The notes beneath the pieces were generated by a model. That model made no database searches, was not told the origin of the DNA, and saw nothing but the letters and a program-made list of their open reading frames with translations. The position numbers and the translations under genes are program-made. A stretch of 64,000 nt of DNA from Planctomycetaceae bacterium. Its GTDB lineage: Bacteria > Planctomycetota > Planctomycetia > Planctomycetales > Planctomycetaceae. The stretch spans positions 1 through 64,000 of the forward strand of contig JAKFWA010000029.1 in the NCBI GenBank assembly GCA_021732995.1, read 5' to 3'. Of the stretch, positions 54,701 to 63,369 are shown piece by piece (within the stretch, counting starts at the first letter, position 1; each line of letters opens with the position of its first letter).

Positions 54701-55914
54701 TCCGCAAGTTTGTCGAAGCGACGAAGTACGTCACACTCAGCGAACGTATTCCGCAAAGCGATGGCAAGCCCTCGCCAACCTGGCGCGAACCACAGATCGA
54801 TCAGGACTCCGACAATCACCCCGTGGTGCACATCGCTCCGACAGATGCCATCGCATTTACGCAATGGCTCAGCCAGACCGAAAAGAAGCCGTATCGTGTG
54901 CTGTCGACGGATGAGTGGGAATTCGCGATGCGCGCGGGCAGCGCCTCAGACATCGCGTTAGGAACCAACAAGCTCAAGCACCGCAGCCAGTTCTTCACGA
55001 CGACAGCTCCCGTCGGCAGTTATTCCCAGAACCCCTTCGGACTCCACGACCTGATCGGCAACGCCGCCGAATGGACCTGGGGCAGTCAGTTGACTGACCA
55101 GCCCGGCTATGACGGCGTGCCACCTGGGTCTCCCGGGGCATATCCTGTCGCGCGGCCCGTTCTTCAAATAAGAACCCCGGTTGCCAAACTTCTTGGAGGA
55201 GACTTCGCGACACGTGTTGAAGCCAGTTTGCCCGGTCAAACGGGCCCGCAGCACGCAGCGGTGGCTGGCTTCCGCGTGGCGATTGATCTCACCGAGTCGT
55301 CTCTACTGACGCTCCGCGATGACCTCCAGCAACTTTCCGAAGGCTACGACATGTTCGGCATGCAGGCGGTTTGGTGCGATGTCGTCGCCAAACCCTCGGA
55401 CGTAGCCACCAAGAAAGACCTGCAACTGATCGCGGCGATTCATGATCGGATACCTCAAGACCAGATTCCTTACCTCGTCGAATGGACCGATTTTGAAATC
55501 CAGCGAGGATACGGGCACGGGGATCCCGCGCGAGCTTTGAATTGGAAACCCCTCGACGTCGCCGCGACTCTGAAGTGGCTGGAACAGGTGGAAACGGAAG
55601 CTGACTCCCTGCCTGCGCACTTGAAGAACGCGACGCTCACGATGCCGACGCCGCGCACAACGGGCAGCAAGCTCGTGGGACGACTTGACGCCTATCTGGC
55701 CCCGCGCGACCTCGTGCCAGCCGAAAGTACGTTCGGCCATCCGTGCGTCTTCCGTTTCTTCGATACGACGCTCCAGCCGACCGAGATGGAAACGGACTAC
55801 ATGTACCGCTACCGCCTGAAGTATCGCATCCCCGGCCTGGACAGCCAGACGGTCTACACAACTCCCTGGAAGACCAGCAACGCCGTCGTCACGGTCGAAT
55901 CCAAGCAGCAATGA
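51769..55914 (+). CDS. Membrane Ser/Thr kinase with anti-sigma-type zinc finger and SUMF-like domain
   Basis: The 1381-residue protein begins with a zinc finger HxxxCxxC (H38, C42, C45), as in anti-sigma factors. A complete kinase follows (about 121-384): GQGGMG loop, AVKIL Lys, HRDVKPAN, DFGLAR (D264), APEQ. Next come a Pro-rich linker, five or six membrane helices (about 453-640), and a periplasmic TIGR03067-like domain (about 700-870: DLIGRWVVLTAQG). A SUMF1/FGE-like domain (about 911-1180) has GVHEVTRGQFRKFVE, LSTDEWEFAMRAG and LIGNAAEWTWG; it lacks cysteines at the FGE active site. The last 200 residues are unassigned. It could phosphorylate targets on a surface signal and hold the sigma factor. 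Confidence 0.9.
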   Translation: MSSNPEAAVIKDCPTPNELRALLDGTMPEGIATALQRHVDQCRTCQKALETLTVGGESWVGVVHELKQPAGSGSEHHLQEAMSRMKSDDSGTGDRAAPDAPTRLDFLSPSDQPGSLGKLGNYEISEVVGQGGMGVVLKAFDSSLHRVVAVKILASHLAHHATARKRFIREAQAAAAVCHENVVTIHAIDEIGPQPKIVMQFVSGGSLQERLDQEGPFDLKEILRISMQTAAGLAAAHAQGLVHRDVKPANILLENGVQRVKLTDFGLARVVDDASLTLSGVIAGTPQYMAPEQAWGKVVDHRADLFGLGAVMYAMCVGHSPFRARSTMAVLKRVCEEEPRPIAAINPDIPDWLSRIIGKLLAKNPDERFKDASEVCDLLAQCLSHVQQPLHVPLPPTCATLAPTVTAIAAAPVPAPTPAPVVAANAQPAKEKNAAASTPQRASLPLAYRLPFKWGIAPLLLMLLVLIGCASLFTWPPGPPQDFLAFSAMVLALNALTWTVFYLAWSTENPWPRGICIGLLMLGGGILMSLFIEESAMPFIVRLTYALSAVLMVVYVGSLLLYRPWVMGTWQRWLGLPAPAEMPPQTAPGRLSRFLKLAVIALVLTPVVFVALLAGSFWAYQTREQEVQLQAEIAQLRSAEAAHQRRNAEDHFRPTNQAASDPRNTPFDPQLEPGTTLPDPVAVTPMSAWPGMSTASQPVPPAVKDLIGRWVVLTAQGPEPPTSATQVYGFGATSPATSAVPGGMMPPGMVSGGSPMAPGGAMGPRGKAATTAPDWIEITERQLKLVSSRETVFDFGLRDGRELSLREAQSGIASDVRSGIYLRDGDRLVICWGPGDQPVAQELKATGSYQLLVCRREWQRPEEDPFAAPGGGEGALGPTSRAVPRADMPFTPREAQDLQKAWADKLKVKPELTNSIGMQLRIIPPGNIRERAKAADAALMPGMMGGMPVVADASGSVSRPGVLGPIYVGVHEVTRGQFRKFVEATKYVTLSERIPQSDGKPSPTWREPQIDQDSDNHPVVHIAPTDAIAFTQWLSQTEKKPYRVLSTDEWEFAMRAGSASDIALGTNKLKHRSQFFTTTAPVGSYSQNPFGLHDLIGNAAEWTWGSQLTDQPGYDGVPPGSPGAYPVARPVLQIRTPVAKLLGGDFATRVEASLPGQTGPQHAAVAGFRVAIDLTESSLLTLRDDLQQLSEGYDMFGMQAVWCDVVAKPSDVATKKDLQLIAAIHDRIPQDQIPYLVEWTDFEIQRGYGHGDPARALNWKPLDVAATLKWLEQVETEADSLPAHLKNATLTMPTPRTTGSKLVGRLDAYLAPRDLVPAESTFGHPCVFRFFDTTLQPTEMETDYMYRYRLKYRIPGLDSQTVYTTPWKTSNAVVTVESKQQ

Positions 55915-56024
55915 TCCGCGTCTTACGTTGTGGTCGTTGGTCAGAATGCGCCCGACGGCAGTAATGCGAATGCAACAATCAACGACGCGTCGCGATGAGG
56001 CCGCCCAAGCTGGGACTTAATACA

Positions 56025-56086
56025 GTAGCAGGCACATTCCATGTGCCGTCCGCTGAAGGTTGCGGCACATGGAATGTGCCTACTAC
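56025..56086. repeat. Long palindromic element (24-bp arms)
   Basis: Arms 56025-56048 and 56063-56086 are complementary over 24 bp with one mismatch, around a 14-base loop. It lies between the convergent kinase gene and hisS, 26 bp from the hisS stop, so it may also stop transcription from both sides. Confidence 0.85.
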
Positions 56087-56111
56087 TTCCGCACCTCCCG
56101 ATACAGATCAG

Positions 56112-57437
56112 CTAGCCCAACAACTTCCTGAGTTCGGCGACGAGATGGGCTTCTGACATGGTCAGCGGTTGACCTTGAACCCTCAGGTTCTTGATCTGCC
56201 AAACGCCTGCATTGAACTCATTCTCGCCAGCGATGATGGCCAGCTTGTGGCCTTTCTTGTCGGCGTATTTCAGTTGTTTGCCGAGTTTGGTCGCTTCGGG
56301 ATAGACCTCAACACGGAACCCGGCTTCGCGCAGCAGACGGCTGAGTCGCAGGTAGTCGCCGAGTCGCGGCGCATCGAACTGCGTAATCAAAATCTCGGCT
56401 GGCGTTGATGCTGTCTCCACCATGCCCAGCAGTTCCATCGCAGCCAGCAGGCGATCGAGACCGAGGCTCGCACCAACCCCTGGCAGGCGATCCTTTGTGA
56501 ACAGTCCCGCCAGATTGTCGTAACGGCCACCGGAGCAGACGCTGCCGATTTCGCGTTTGTCGGCCAAGAAGGTCTCGTAGATCGTGCCCGTGTAGTAGTC
56601 GAGCCCGCGAGCAATCGTGAGGTCCAGTTCGATACGGCCGGATGGGATACCGGCTTTCGCGCAGGCCTCGAACAACTCCTTCAAGCGTGCAGTACCAGTG
56701 CTGCCAACTTCGTTGCCGACGAACATTGTTTCCAGCTGATTCAGAATCTCGGATGGTGTGCCGGTTAGTCCGACGAGGTCCAGTACACGTTCCGCCTGCT
56801 GTTGAGTCGTACCGACTTTCGACGTCATCTCTTCGATCACGCCGCCGCGGCCAATCTTCGCCAGCTTGTCGATGGCGCGGAGCACGCCCACTGACTTCTC
56901 TGTCAGGCCCTGCTGTTCCAGCAAGCCGTTGAGCACCAGTCGATTGTTGACTCGAATTGTGAACCGCTCGAAACCGATCTTCGACATCAAGTCGTGAATG
57001 ACCAGCAGCGTTTCGATGTCGGACGCGTTGGATTCGGTACCGATCGTGTCGAAGTCGCACTGCATGAACTCACGATAGCGGCCCGCTTGTGGAGTCTCAC
57101 CGCGCCATACGGAGCCAATGTGATACCGCTTGAGCGGCAAGCCCAGTTCGTGGTGGTGTTGGGCTGAGAAACGGGCGAGTGGCACGGTTAGATCAAATCG
57201 CAAGGCGACATCGCGACCACCATTATCCGTGAAGCGAAAGAGCTGCTTGTCAGTTTCATCACTGCCTTTGCCGACGAGAATCTCCGCGTATTCTAAAGCT
57301 GGCGTATCGATCGGGCTGAAGCCGTAGCTGCGATAGACTGACTTCGCCGTTTCGATCAATCGCTCGCGGGCCATCATGGGAGCCGGCAAGTAGTCGCGAA
57401 AACCTTTGAGCGTCCGAGGTTCGATAAGACCAGCCAT
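56112..57437 (-). CDS. hisS: Histidine--tRNA ligase
   Basis: The 441-residue class II synthetase charges tRNA-His. Motif 2 lies in YHIGSVWRGE, the histidyl signature in RGLDYYTGTIYE, motif 3 in GVGASLGLDRLLAAM, and the C-terminal 90 residues are the anticodon-binding domain (ILITQFDAP...). ATG 57437 gives a typical start; the frame allows another at 57446. On the minus strand it follows yidC by about 200 bp. It is an essential housekeeping gene. Confidence 0.96.
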   Translation of the reverse strand: MAGLIEPRTLKGFRDYLPAPMMARERLIETAKSVYRSYGFSPIDTPALEYAEILVGKGSDETDKQLFRFTDNGGRDVALRFDLTVPLARFSAQHHHELGLPLKRYHIGSVWRGETPQAGRYREFMQCDFDTIGTESNASDIETLLVIHDLMSKIGFERFTIRVNNRLVLNGLLEQQGLTEKSVGVLRAIDKLAKIGRGGVIEEMTSKVGTTQQQAERVLDLVGLTGTPSEILNQLETMFVGNEVGSTGTARLKELFEACAKAGIPSGRIELDLTIARGLDYYTGTIYETFLADKREIGSVCSGGRYDNLAGLFTKDRLPGVGASLGLDRLLAAMELLGMVETASTPAEILITQFDAPRLGDYLRLSRLLREAGFRVEVYPEATKLGKQLKYADKKGHKLAIIAGENEFNAGVWQIKNLRVQGQPLTMSEAHLVAELRKLLG

Positions 57438-57642
57438 GATGCACACTCTCCCACAGGCGATGAACTGCTGCCGATCACAAGAACGGCAGCGGTCCTTGAG
57501 AACTCAATCTTCAAGACGAATTGCAACTTGGAACAGAGAGCTGCAACGCCGGTGAGGTTCGCGGACCATGTGGTCGCGGAATACCGGCACCGGCAGCTTG
57601 CACGACGCCAAACTGCGTCGTGCCGTGTTCTAGCGGATGCGG

Positions 57643-59727
57643 CTAACGATTGCCTTTGCCGCCCTTACGGTCGTCCCCATTGCGGTTGGAGTCGCCCTTG
57701 CGTTTCTCCTGCTCGCGCTGCAACTGCTGCTGCATGTCAGCGGCTTCCTGAGCTTGCCTCATCAGGCGCTGCAGGAATCCTTCCTTGGCAGGTTCAGCCA
57801 TCTTCTTCTCGGACAGATCGATCGGCTTATGGGGCAACAGCCCGATCAGCTTTCGCTCGCCCATACCCCACAGCGTCGAACAGATGAAGTAGACACACAG
57901 ACCAGCCGGGACCTTGTAGAACATGAAGCCCATGAAGATGAGCATGTAATTCATCATCTTCTGCTGCATGGCCATTTCTTCGTTCGTCGGCGGAGGCATC
58001 ATGGCCTTCTGCTGAACGAAGTAGAGCACGAGCGTGATGATCGGCAGCAGGTTGAAGTCCTGTCCCAGGAACGGCAGAGCGAACGGCATCGGGAACAAAG
58101 CGTCCGGCGCAGCCAGATTGTCGATGTACAGGAACGGCGCCATACGCAGATCGACGCTGTTGTTCAGCGCCTGGTAGAGCGCGATGAAGACAGGTAGTTG
58201 CAGGAACGCCAGCAGGCATCCGCCGAAGGGGTTGAAGCCCGCCTTCTTATACAGCTCCATCTGCGCCTGAGCTTGCTTCTGCTTGTCGTCCTTGTACTTC
58301 TCGCGCATCTCATTCAGCAGAGGCTGCAGCTCTTTCATCTTGTTGCTGCTGGCGGCCTGCTTCTTGGAGATCGGGAACATCAGCGTGCGAACCATGCCTG
58401 TCAGAATCATGATCGCGATGCCGTACGGAATGCCCCACGAATGGATGCCTCGCAGAATGTTCACGAGCAAATGGCTGATCGATCCAAACCAGCCGTAGTC
58501 AAACACGGCGTCCGCCTCGTGACTCTCCAGCAACTCCTGCCGCTTGGGCCCCAGGAACAGCTTGAACTTATGCTCGACGTTGCCCTCTGCGGGGATATCG
58601 AGAGTCTTGGACGTGAACAGCAGGCTGATGTCGCTGTACTCTTTGGTCTCAGCCCGTTCAACGAGGATCGGTTTCGTTGATTCGAAGTATTGGTCCTGCA
58701 ACTGCGGCGCAGTCGGGAGCAGCAGGGCGGCGAAGTATTGAACGTCGATACCGGCATAGCGGAAAGGCCGAGGCCATTCCTGCGGAGCGTTCTTATCGAC
58801 ACTCTTCACCAGTTCCGTCGCCGTGAGAGACTGCGGCACCAGGTCGCCGCCAGCATCCAGAAAGCCCGCTTTGACGTCGCGGTACTTGGTGGCAATCTCC
58901 TTGTTTTCGAGCGGCAAGCCCACGGGGCCTTGCAGCACATAGCTGACGGAACGCACCGCGTTCGACTGGTTCTCGATCAGGATGCTGACATCGAGGTCAT
59001 ACGGTGCCGAGACAAGGTCCCAGTCCGGCCGAAGTTTGATCTTGTCCTTCGGCATGCGATTCAACGTGTAGGTCTTCGTGATCGACAGCTTGCCATCTGG
59101 TGAAGTCAGCCGGAACTTGGCACTCGACGTGATCTCCTTGTTATCCGCGTCGGGAGTGGTCCCCACTACCTCCCAACTGAGATTCTTACTCGATGCATCA
59201 CGGTCCAGCTTGGCGAACTCGGCATCGATCTTTGCCAGTTCGAGATCGAACGTCAGCGGCTTGCGCTTCGGGTCCAGCGCGGCGATCGGCTTGCCTGCTT
59301 CGAGGTTATTGCCCACCACTTTGAGCTGCGGTCTGGGTATAACATTGTCGCTGACCACATAGCGCGGGTCGTTCAACGTGGCTGCGGCAATAGACGCGCC
59401 GACGCTCGTCAGCTCGACTTGCAGGCCGTAGCCATTGTCCTGATCCATCGCGCCGAGAGAGACCGTCTTGACGGGATGATCGGGAAGCTTGAACGGCTTC
59501 GCTTCATCGGGCTTCTTGCCGTCGGGATCAGTGGCTTCAGCGTTTGCGGCCGCCTGCTCGCCTGCAGCGTCTTTCTCGTCTTCTTTTTCAGCGACCTGCT
59601 GTGGATTCGGGACTACAGGAAAGAGGCCCGGAAACAGCACCGGCCCATACGTCATCCATCCAATCCACAGCAGAAGAAGCATTACTCCAAAGGTAAGGTT
59701 ACGTTTTTGATCGACTTCACCGGCCAT
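57643..59727 (-). CDS. yidC: Membrane protein insertase YidC
   Basis: The 694-residue YidC/Oxa1-family protein has an N-terminal membrane segment (residues about 11-34), a long periplasmic domain, and five C-terminal membrane segments. The hydrophilic-groove Arg lies in [16 protein letters not shown], followed by the [14 protein letters not shown] hairpin and [23 protein letters not shown]. The C-terminal tail is basic and rich in Lys/Gln/Gly, as in many YidC proteins. ATG 59727 is chosen; a longer open frame upstream overlaps the phosphoesterase gene. The start lies 11 bp inside the upstream gene, so translation is coupled. Confidence 0.95.
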   Translation of the reverse strand: MAGEVDQKRNLTFGVMLLLLWIGWMTYGPVLFPGLFPVVPNPQQVAEKEDEKDAAGEQAAANAEATDPDGKKPDEAKPFKLPDHPVKTVSLGAMDQDNGYGLQVELTSVGASIAAATLNDPRYVVSDNVIPRPQLKVVGNNLEAGKPIAALDPKRKPLTFDLELAKIDAEFAKLDRDASSKNLSWEVVGTTPDADNKEITSSAKFRLTSPDGKLSITKTYTLNRMPKDKIKLRPDWDLVSAPYDLDVSILIENQSNAVRSVSYVLQGPVGLPLENKEIATKYRDVKAGFLDAGGDLVPQSLTATELVKSVDKNAPQEWPRPFRYAGIDVQYFAALLLPTAPQLQDQYFESTKPILVERAETKEYSDISLLFTSKTLDIPAEGNVEHKFKLFLGPKRQELLESHEADAVFDYGWFGSISHLLVNILRGIHSWGIPYGIAIMILTGMVRTLMFPISKKQAASSNKMKELQPLLNEMREKYKDDKQKQAQAQMELYKKAGFNPFGGCLLAFLQLPVFIALYQALNNSVDLRMAPFLYIDNLAAPDALFPMPFALPFLGQDFNLLPIITLVLYFVQQKAMMPPPTNEEMAMQQKMMNYMLIFMGFMFYKVPAGLCVYFICSTLWGMGERKLIGLLPHKPIDLSEKKMAEPAKEGFLQRLMRQAQEAADMQQQLQREQEKRKGDSNRNGDDRKGGKGNR

Positions 59728-60457
59728 CTTTGAGACGGTCTCCCAGGAAATTATCCAGCTCAGGAATTGCGTAGATCTTGTTGGCAGTCTTCTCAACGTC
59801 GTACTTCACCCGACGATACATCAAACGATCGTCATCAAGGATCACATACGACGAATCTGGCACACCGTTACGCGGCTGCCCGACCGAACCAACATTCACC
59901 AAGTGCTTCTGATTCCCCAGCCGATATTCGAAGTTCACTTCTTCGGGAGTCAGGAAATTGAGGTCTTCGGTGAAAATACCAGGGATATGTGTGTGTCCCT
60001 GGAAACAGTCTTTTTCTACCAGTTGAAAGATGCGTTCCATCTTCCGCTGGTTGTAGATGTCTTCGGGGAAGACATATTCGTTCAGGGGGTTTCTCGCCGA
60101 GCCGTGTACGAACAATCGATTCGGCTCTTTGTGAACGCGAGGCAGTTCCCCCAGAAACTCCCACCGCGCTTCCGCTCCAGAACCAGCTTCCAGCGTTTGC
60201 CGCGTCCAGAAGATGGCTCGTTCGGCACCCGCATTGAAACCTTCCGGATCGAACAACGCTCCCTGATCGTGATTGCCTAACAGTGTGACTTTGCAATGCT
60301 TACGAACGAGGTCGATGCACTCCCGCGGATTCGGTCCATAACCAACGATGTCACCCAGACAGTAGATCTCTGAAATCTCTGGCTGGGCATTGATATCACT
60401 GAGGACAGCTTCGAGAGCTTCAAGATTCCCGTGAATATCGCTAATGATCGCTCTCAA
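59717..60457 (-). CDS. Metallophosphoesterase (YfcE/calcineurin-like)
   Basis: The 246-residue calcineurin-like phosphoesterase has the metal motifs SDIHGN at the N-terminus, [16 protein letters not shown], and a C-terminal GHTH. These bind a two-metal centre; substrates may be phosphodiesters or nucleotides. No ATG start exists in the 5' part. TTG 60457 places the SDIHGN motif five residues in, as in relatives; TTG 60481 is an alternative. Neither has a strong ribosome binding site. Its end overlaps the yidC start by 11 bp. Confidence 0.88.
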   Translation of the reverse strand: MRAIISDIHGNLEALEAVLSDINAQPEISEIYCLGDIVGYGPNPRECIDLVRKHCKVTLLGNHDQGALFDPEGFNAGAERAIFWTRQTLEAGSGAEARWEFLGELPRVHKEPNRLFVHGSARNPLNEYVFPEDIYNQRKMERIFQLVEKDCFQGHTHIPGIFTEDLNFLTPEEVNFEYRLGNQKHLVNVGSVGQPRNGVPDSSYVILDDDRLMYRRVKYDVEKTANKIYAIPELDNFLGDRLKDGR

Positions 60458-60972
60458 GGAAGGGCCCCCGTGAACTCGCAAGATTGTCTTGGCAGCTCTA
60501 TTTGAGTCGTCTGTTAGCGATGCTCAAATGAAGGAACTCCGCTGAACGGAGTCACTTTCGGATCTTAGGACCCAGCGTCAAAACCGGTCAAGCAGGTGGA
60601 ACCGTTGGGGATAGGCGTTTTGCGTCCGCTTTCGATCATCCGGATCAGGTGTTCTAGTCTCAAGTCGACTGTGCCGCACGTTGCCGGCACACCACACGCC
60701 AGCGCTCCTCGGCAGCACAATCGAGAAGTCCTTAGTGAATCACGGCTTACGTGCGATCCAAGTGCACTGCGACCGGCTGCCTGATGCGATTGAGCATCAT
60801 GGCCGCAGCAACGGACCTGCAGATGACACAGCGATCCGAGAATTTGTAGCACTATCTAAAGCACTGTCACCATTGCGTTTGCGACTCGACGAAGCTTCGC
60901 GAGGAGTGATCCCGCCAACTTTGGCATTCACAGTGCTTAACACCCTCACGTTCAAGATTCGACCCGCCAACG
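60458..60972. other. Divergent intergenic region
   Basis: This 515-bp region lies between the divergent phosphoesterase and pilin-like genes and holds no convincing gene. Short frames on both strands are Cys/Arg/His-rich and unlike proteins. It should carry promoters for both units. No repeat or strong hairpin was seen. Confidence 0.5.
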
Positions 60973-61290
60973 ATGCGAGAAACTGCTGTGAACAACCTCG
61001 TCCAAAAGCTCTGGTCCGATGAAACCGGTTTCCTGCTCGCCACGGAACTGGTGCTCATCTCCACGATCCTCGTGATCGGGATGGTGGTCGGTCTCGCCGA
61101 AGTTCAGCACGCGGTGGTGCAGGAACTGGAAGACGTTGCTTCGGCCTTCGGTTCCGTCAATCAGACCTACCGCTATTCAGGTATGGAGAGCCCGAAGGGG
61201 TCCGGTCGCGGCAGTGGCTTTGGCGATCATCGCGATGCTTGCGACAGCCAATGGGACATCGTCTGCGCCAGCGGTAATGGTCGTGGCTAG
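60973..61290 (+). CDS. Small pilin/TadE-like membrane protein (first of tandem pair)
   Basis: The 105-residue product has a short basic/acidic head (LVQKLWSDETG), then one hydrophobic helix ATELVLISTILVIGMVVGL with a Glu at its start, and a soluble Tyr/Gly/Asp tail. The layout DExG-helix resembles Flp-type pilins and TadE pseudopilins, but the Glu is one residue further from the Gly than in the canonical form. Similar planctomycete proteins are often misnamed branched-chain aminotransferase. It is followed by a paralogue-like small protein 74 bp downstream. Function unknown; extracellular fibre or envelope scaffold possible. Confidence 0.7.
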   Translation: MRETAVNNLVQKLWSDETGFLLATELVLISTILVIGMVVGLAEVQHAVVQELEDVASAFGSVNQTYRYSGMESPKGSGRGSGFGDHRDACDSQWDIVCASGNGRG

Positions 61291-61363
61291 TTGCTCAGCT
61301 CGGCAGCTCTCTGAGTTCAAGTGTTCTCGCTTTCCTGTGCCCCTGTTCGGGGAGTCTTCGCCC

Positions 61364-61645
61364 ATGTGGAACCTGCTGCAAAAACTCGTTCGCGACGAGG
61401 TCGGATCATCCGTGACGACAGAGATGTCAATGGTCACGGGTGTGACAGTGGGCGCTCTCATCCTCAGCATGGGAGACTTCTCTGCCAACGTGAATCGCCA
61501 GTTCAAACAGGTCGCGACCTCGTCCGCGTTGAAGTCGACCGACCTCGACCGGAAGCGTGAGGAGGAAGATGCCGAACGCGCGGCTGAGTTCGAGCGCATC
61601 CGAGCCGCGGCAGCCCAGAAACGCGCCGCCGCGAAGTCGCACTAG
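61364..61645 (+). CDS. Small pilin/TadE-like membrane protein (second of tandem pair)
   Basis: The 93-residue product repeats the architecture of its upstream neighbour: MWNLLQKLVRDEVG head, hydrophobic helix (TEMSMVTGVTVGALILSMG), then a charged, coiled-coil tail rich in Arg/Glu/Ala/Lys. The similarity of the LVQKL-x(3)-DE and LVRDE heads argues for common origin. ATG 61364 is chosen; the frame is open further upstream but overlaps the first gene and is not protein-like there. The tail differs from the first protein, so the two may have distinct roles in one assembly. Confidence 0.7.
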   Translation: MWNLLQKLVRDEVGSSVTTEMSMVTGVTVGALILSMGDFSANVNRQFKQVATSSALKSTDLDRKREEEDAERAAEFERIRAAAAQKRAAAKSH

Positions 61646-61677
61646 CGAGCGATTGTGTTTGCCTGACCAATGCTCAA

Positions 61678-62973
61678 TCACCTTGAAGTGTTGTTGAACC
61701 AGGCTCGCGCGGCCATGAGTTCTGTGCTGGTGTTCGCCGCAATCACAACGCCGACTTGCCGAGTTGATTGATCACCGAGCCAGACCGGCGAGGTGCGAAT
61801 GGCGACCACATCACCAACTGACTGAGGAAGTGGTACCCGCAGCGGCGAGTGAACCGCATCGGCAACGCGACGTTCAAAGGCACTGTCGATCTCGGTCGCA
61901 TAAGCTTCGGCCAGACGCGCGATGTCAATCAGCACCCAGGCGCGATGTTCGCCATGCGCCACACGCTCGCAAAGTCGTCGCGCAATGAAGCCCATGGTGT
62001 AGCGCGCGTTGACGTCCTGAATCGGCCTGAATGCCAGTTCGCCGAGATCATTGCGATACAGCATCACATCGATGCCCAGCGGCCCGAAGTATCCCAACTG
62101 TGCGATTCGCCGCGCTAAACGCTTCACTTCAGTCACCGCATTTGCGATCAACTCACCATGCGGCATCGCTTGCTCGAACCCGACGTTCGGTAAGCACTGG
62201 CTCCCAACATAGCGGCCCGTCGAATCCGTCAGCAGTTCGGTCACGGCGAGCAGTTCAACTTGAGCGTCTGCGCTCTTGGTGTGTGTTGATTGGGGAATAT
62301 TCATCAGGATGCCGAACTCAGAGACTCGATCCAGCCACGGTTCGAAGATAAGCCACTCACCCTTTTCCAGACGCTTCTCGATCCAGCGGCGAGTTGGCTC
62401 AGACAACTCGGTTCCGCAACCCACCACGCGCTCGCGCGCGGACATTCCGAACTCCGCTTTGATGACCCAGCGCAGGGTGTCTGAAGAACACTCTGTGCGT
62501 CGCGCGCAATTGGCGACCGAGATTTCCAAGTCAGCATGTGCCCTGATCACGCGCGAGCCCGCCAGATCGAGACCGAGTTCCCGCTCGATCTCCACTGATA
62601 CTCGCCGCGAGTTCGCCAACCGCACGGCTTCCGATGCGGGACCATCAATCGTCGCGCCGATCTGAGTTGCGACTCGCCGGGCTGCGTCGGACCAACCCCA
62701 CGGCTGAAGTGTTCGCTCAACCGCTTCCGTGATCGCGGCAGTTCGCAGAAGAGATTCCACACACGTCAGTGATACGCCGAACTGCCGCTGGAACGCGTCC
62801 AGAAACTCGACCTGCGGCCGCACGGGGAGGCAAACGGTGTCACCGGCCTCTGCCAACCCCAGCAGGTGACAACTCAGCTCCGCCGCCAGGCGTTGCAGGT
62901 TGCGATTGGGGGCATAGCTGGACGATGCGAGTTCGTGCTCAAAATCGAAGTTGCCCCACAAGAATGCGTTCAT
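61678..62973 (-). CDS. ATP-grasp-like ligase
   Basis: The 431-residue protein has an ATP-grasp-like C-terminal half: WVIKAEFGMSARER with an ATP-binding Lys (about residue 170), KGEWLIFEPW, then LGYFGPLGIDVMLY and FRPIQDVNARYTMG with a DxNxR metal motif. The first 130 residues are a helical domain of unknown type. ATP-grasp enzymes join a carboxylate to an amine or thiol, often in peptide, lipid or cofactor synthesis. It has no partner on the same strand here and is convergent with the pilin-like pair. The acceptor is unknown. Confidence 0.68.
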   Translation of the reverse strand: MNAFLWGNFDFEHELASSSYAPNRNLQRLAAELSCHLLGLAEAGDTVCLPVRPQVEFLDAFQRQFGVSLTCVESLLRTAAITEAVERTLQPWGWSDAARRVATQIGATIDGPASEAVRLANSRRVSVEIERELGLDLAGSRVIRAHADLEISVANCARRTECSSDTLRWVIKAEFGMSARERVVGCGTELSEPTRRWIEKRLEKGEWLIFEPWLDRVSEFGILMNIPQSTHTKSADAQVELLAVTELLTDSTGRYVGSQCLPNVGFEQAMPHGELIANAVTEVKRLARRIAQLGYFGPLGIDVMLYRNDLGELAFRPIQDVNARYTMGFIARRLCERVAHGEHRAWVLIDIARLAEAYATEIDSAFERRVADAVHSPLRVPLPQSVGDVVAIRTSPVWLGDQSTRQVGVVIAANTSTELMAARAWFNNTSR

Positions 62974-63369
62974 CTCCAGTCAATTCGTTTGATATGCGAC
63001 CATTGCAGCCGCCTGTCGTCTACTGATTTTCGAGCGATTGTGCCAATCGTATCTTTGCTGGTCCGATTTCCGTCGAATGACGTTCAAAAGTTCCGCTATT
63101 CACCGTTTCAACGATTTTGCAGTTTGGAGCGGTCGTTTGGCAGAGTTAAACTGTCGGACCTCATTCGTGAAATCTCCTGCCCGCGTGGTCAGGCTGTTCT
63201 TGTCGAGCGGCGGGGACTTCGTACTGTAATGTCTGAAACTACAGAAGAAGTTTGGGGACCGAAGGGACTTTGGATCCGCGTTGGTGATGATCCGCCTTCG
63301 AGCCATTCGGATGGTCCGAAGCGATCCCGGTAAGGCGAATGGTTGCGACGTCGCAATCAGTGCTCCGAT
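62974..63369. other. Intergenic region, possible 34-residue peptide
   Basis: This 396-bp region between divergent genes is without a confident gene. An ATG at 63230 opens a 34-residue frame (MSETTEEVWGPKGLWIRVG...) ending at 63333 with acidic then basic composition. It has no strong ribosome binding site and is only a suggestion. Promoters for both neighbours are expected here. Confidence 0.35.
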
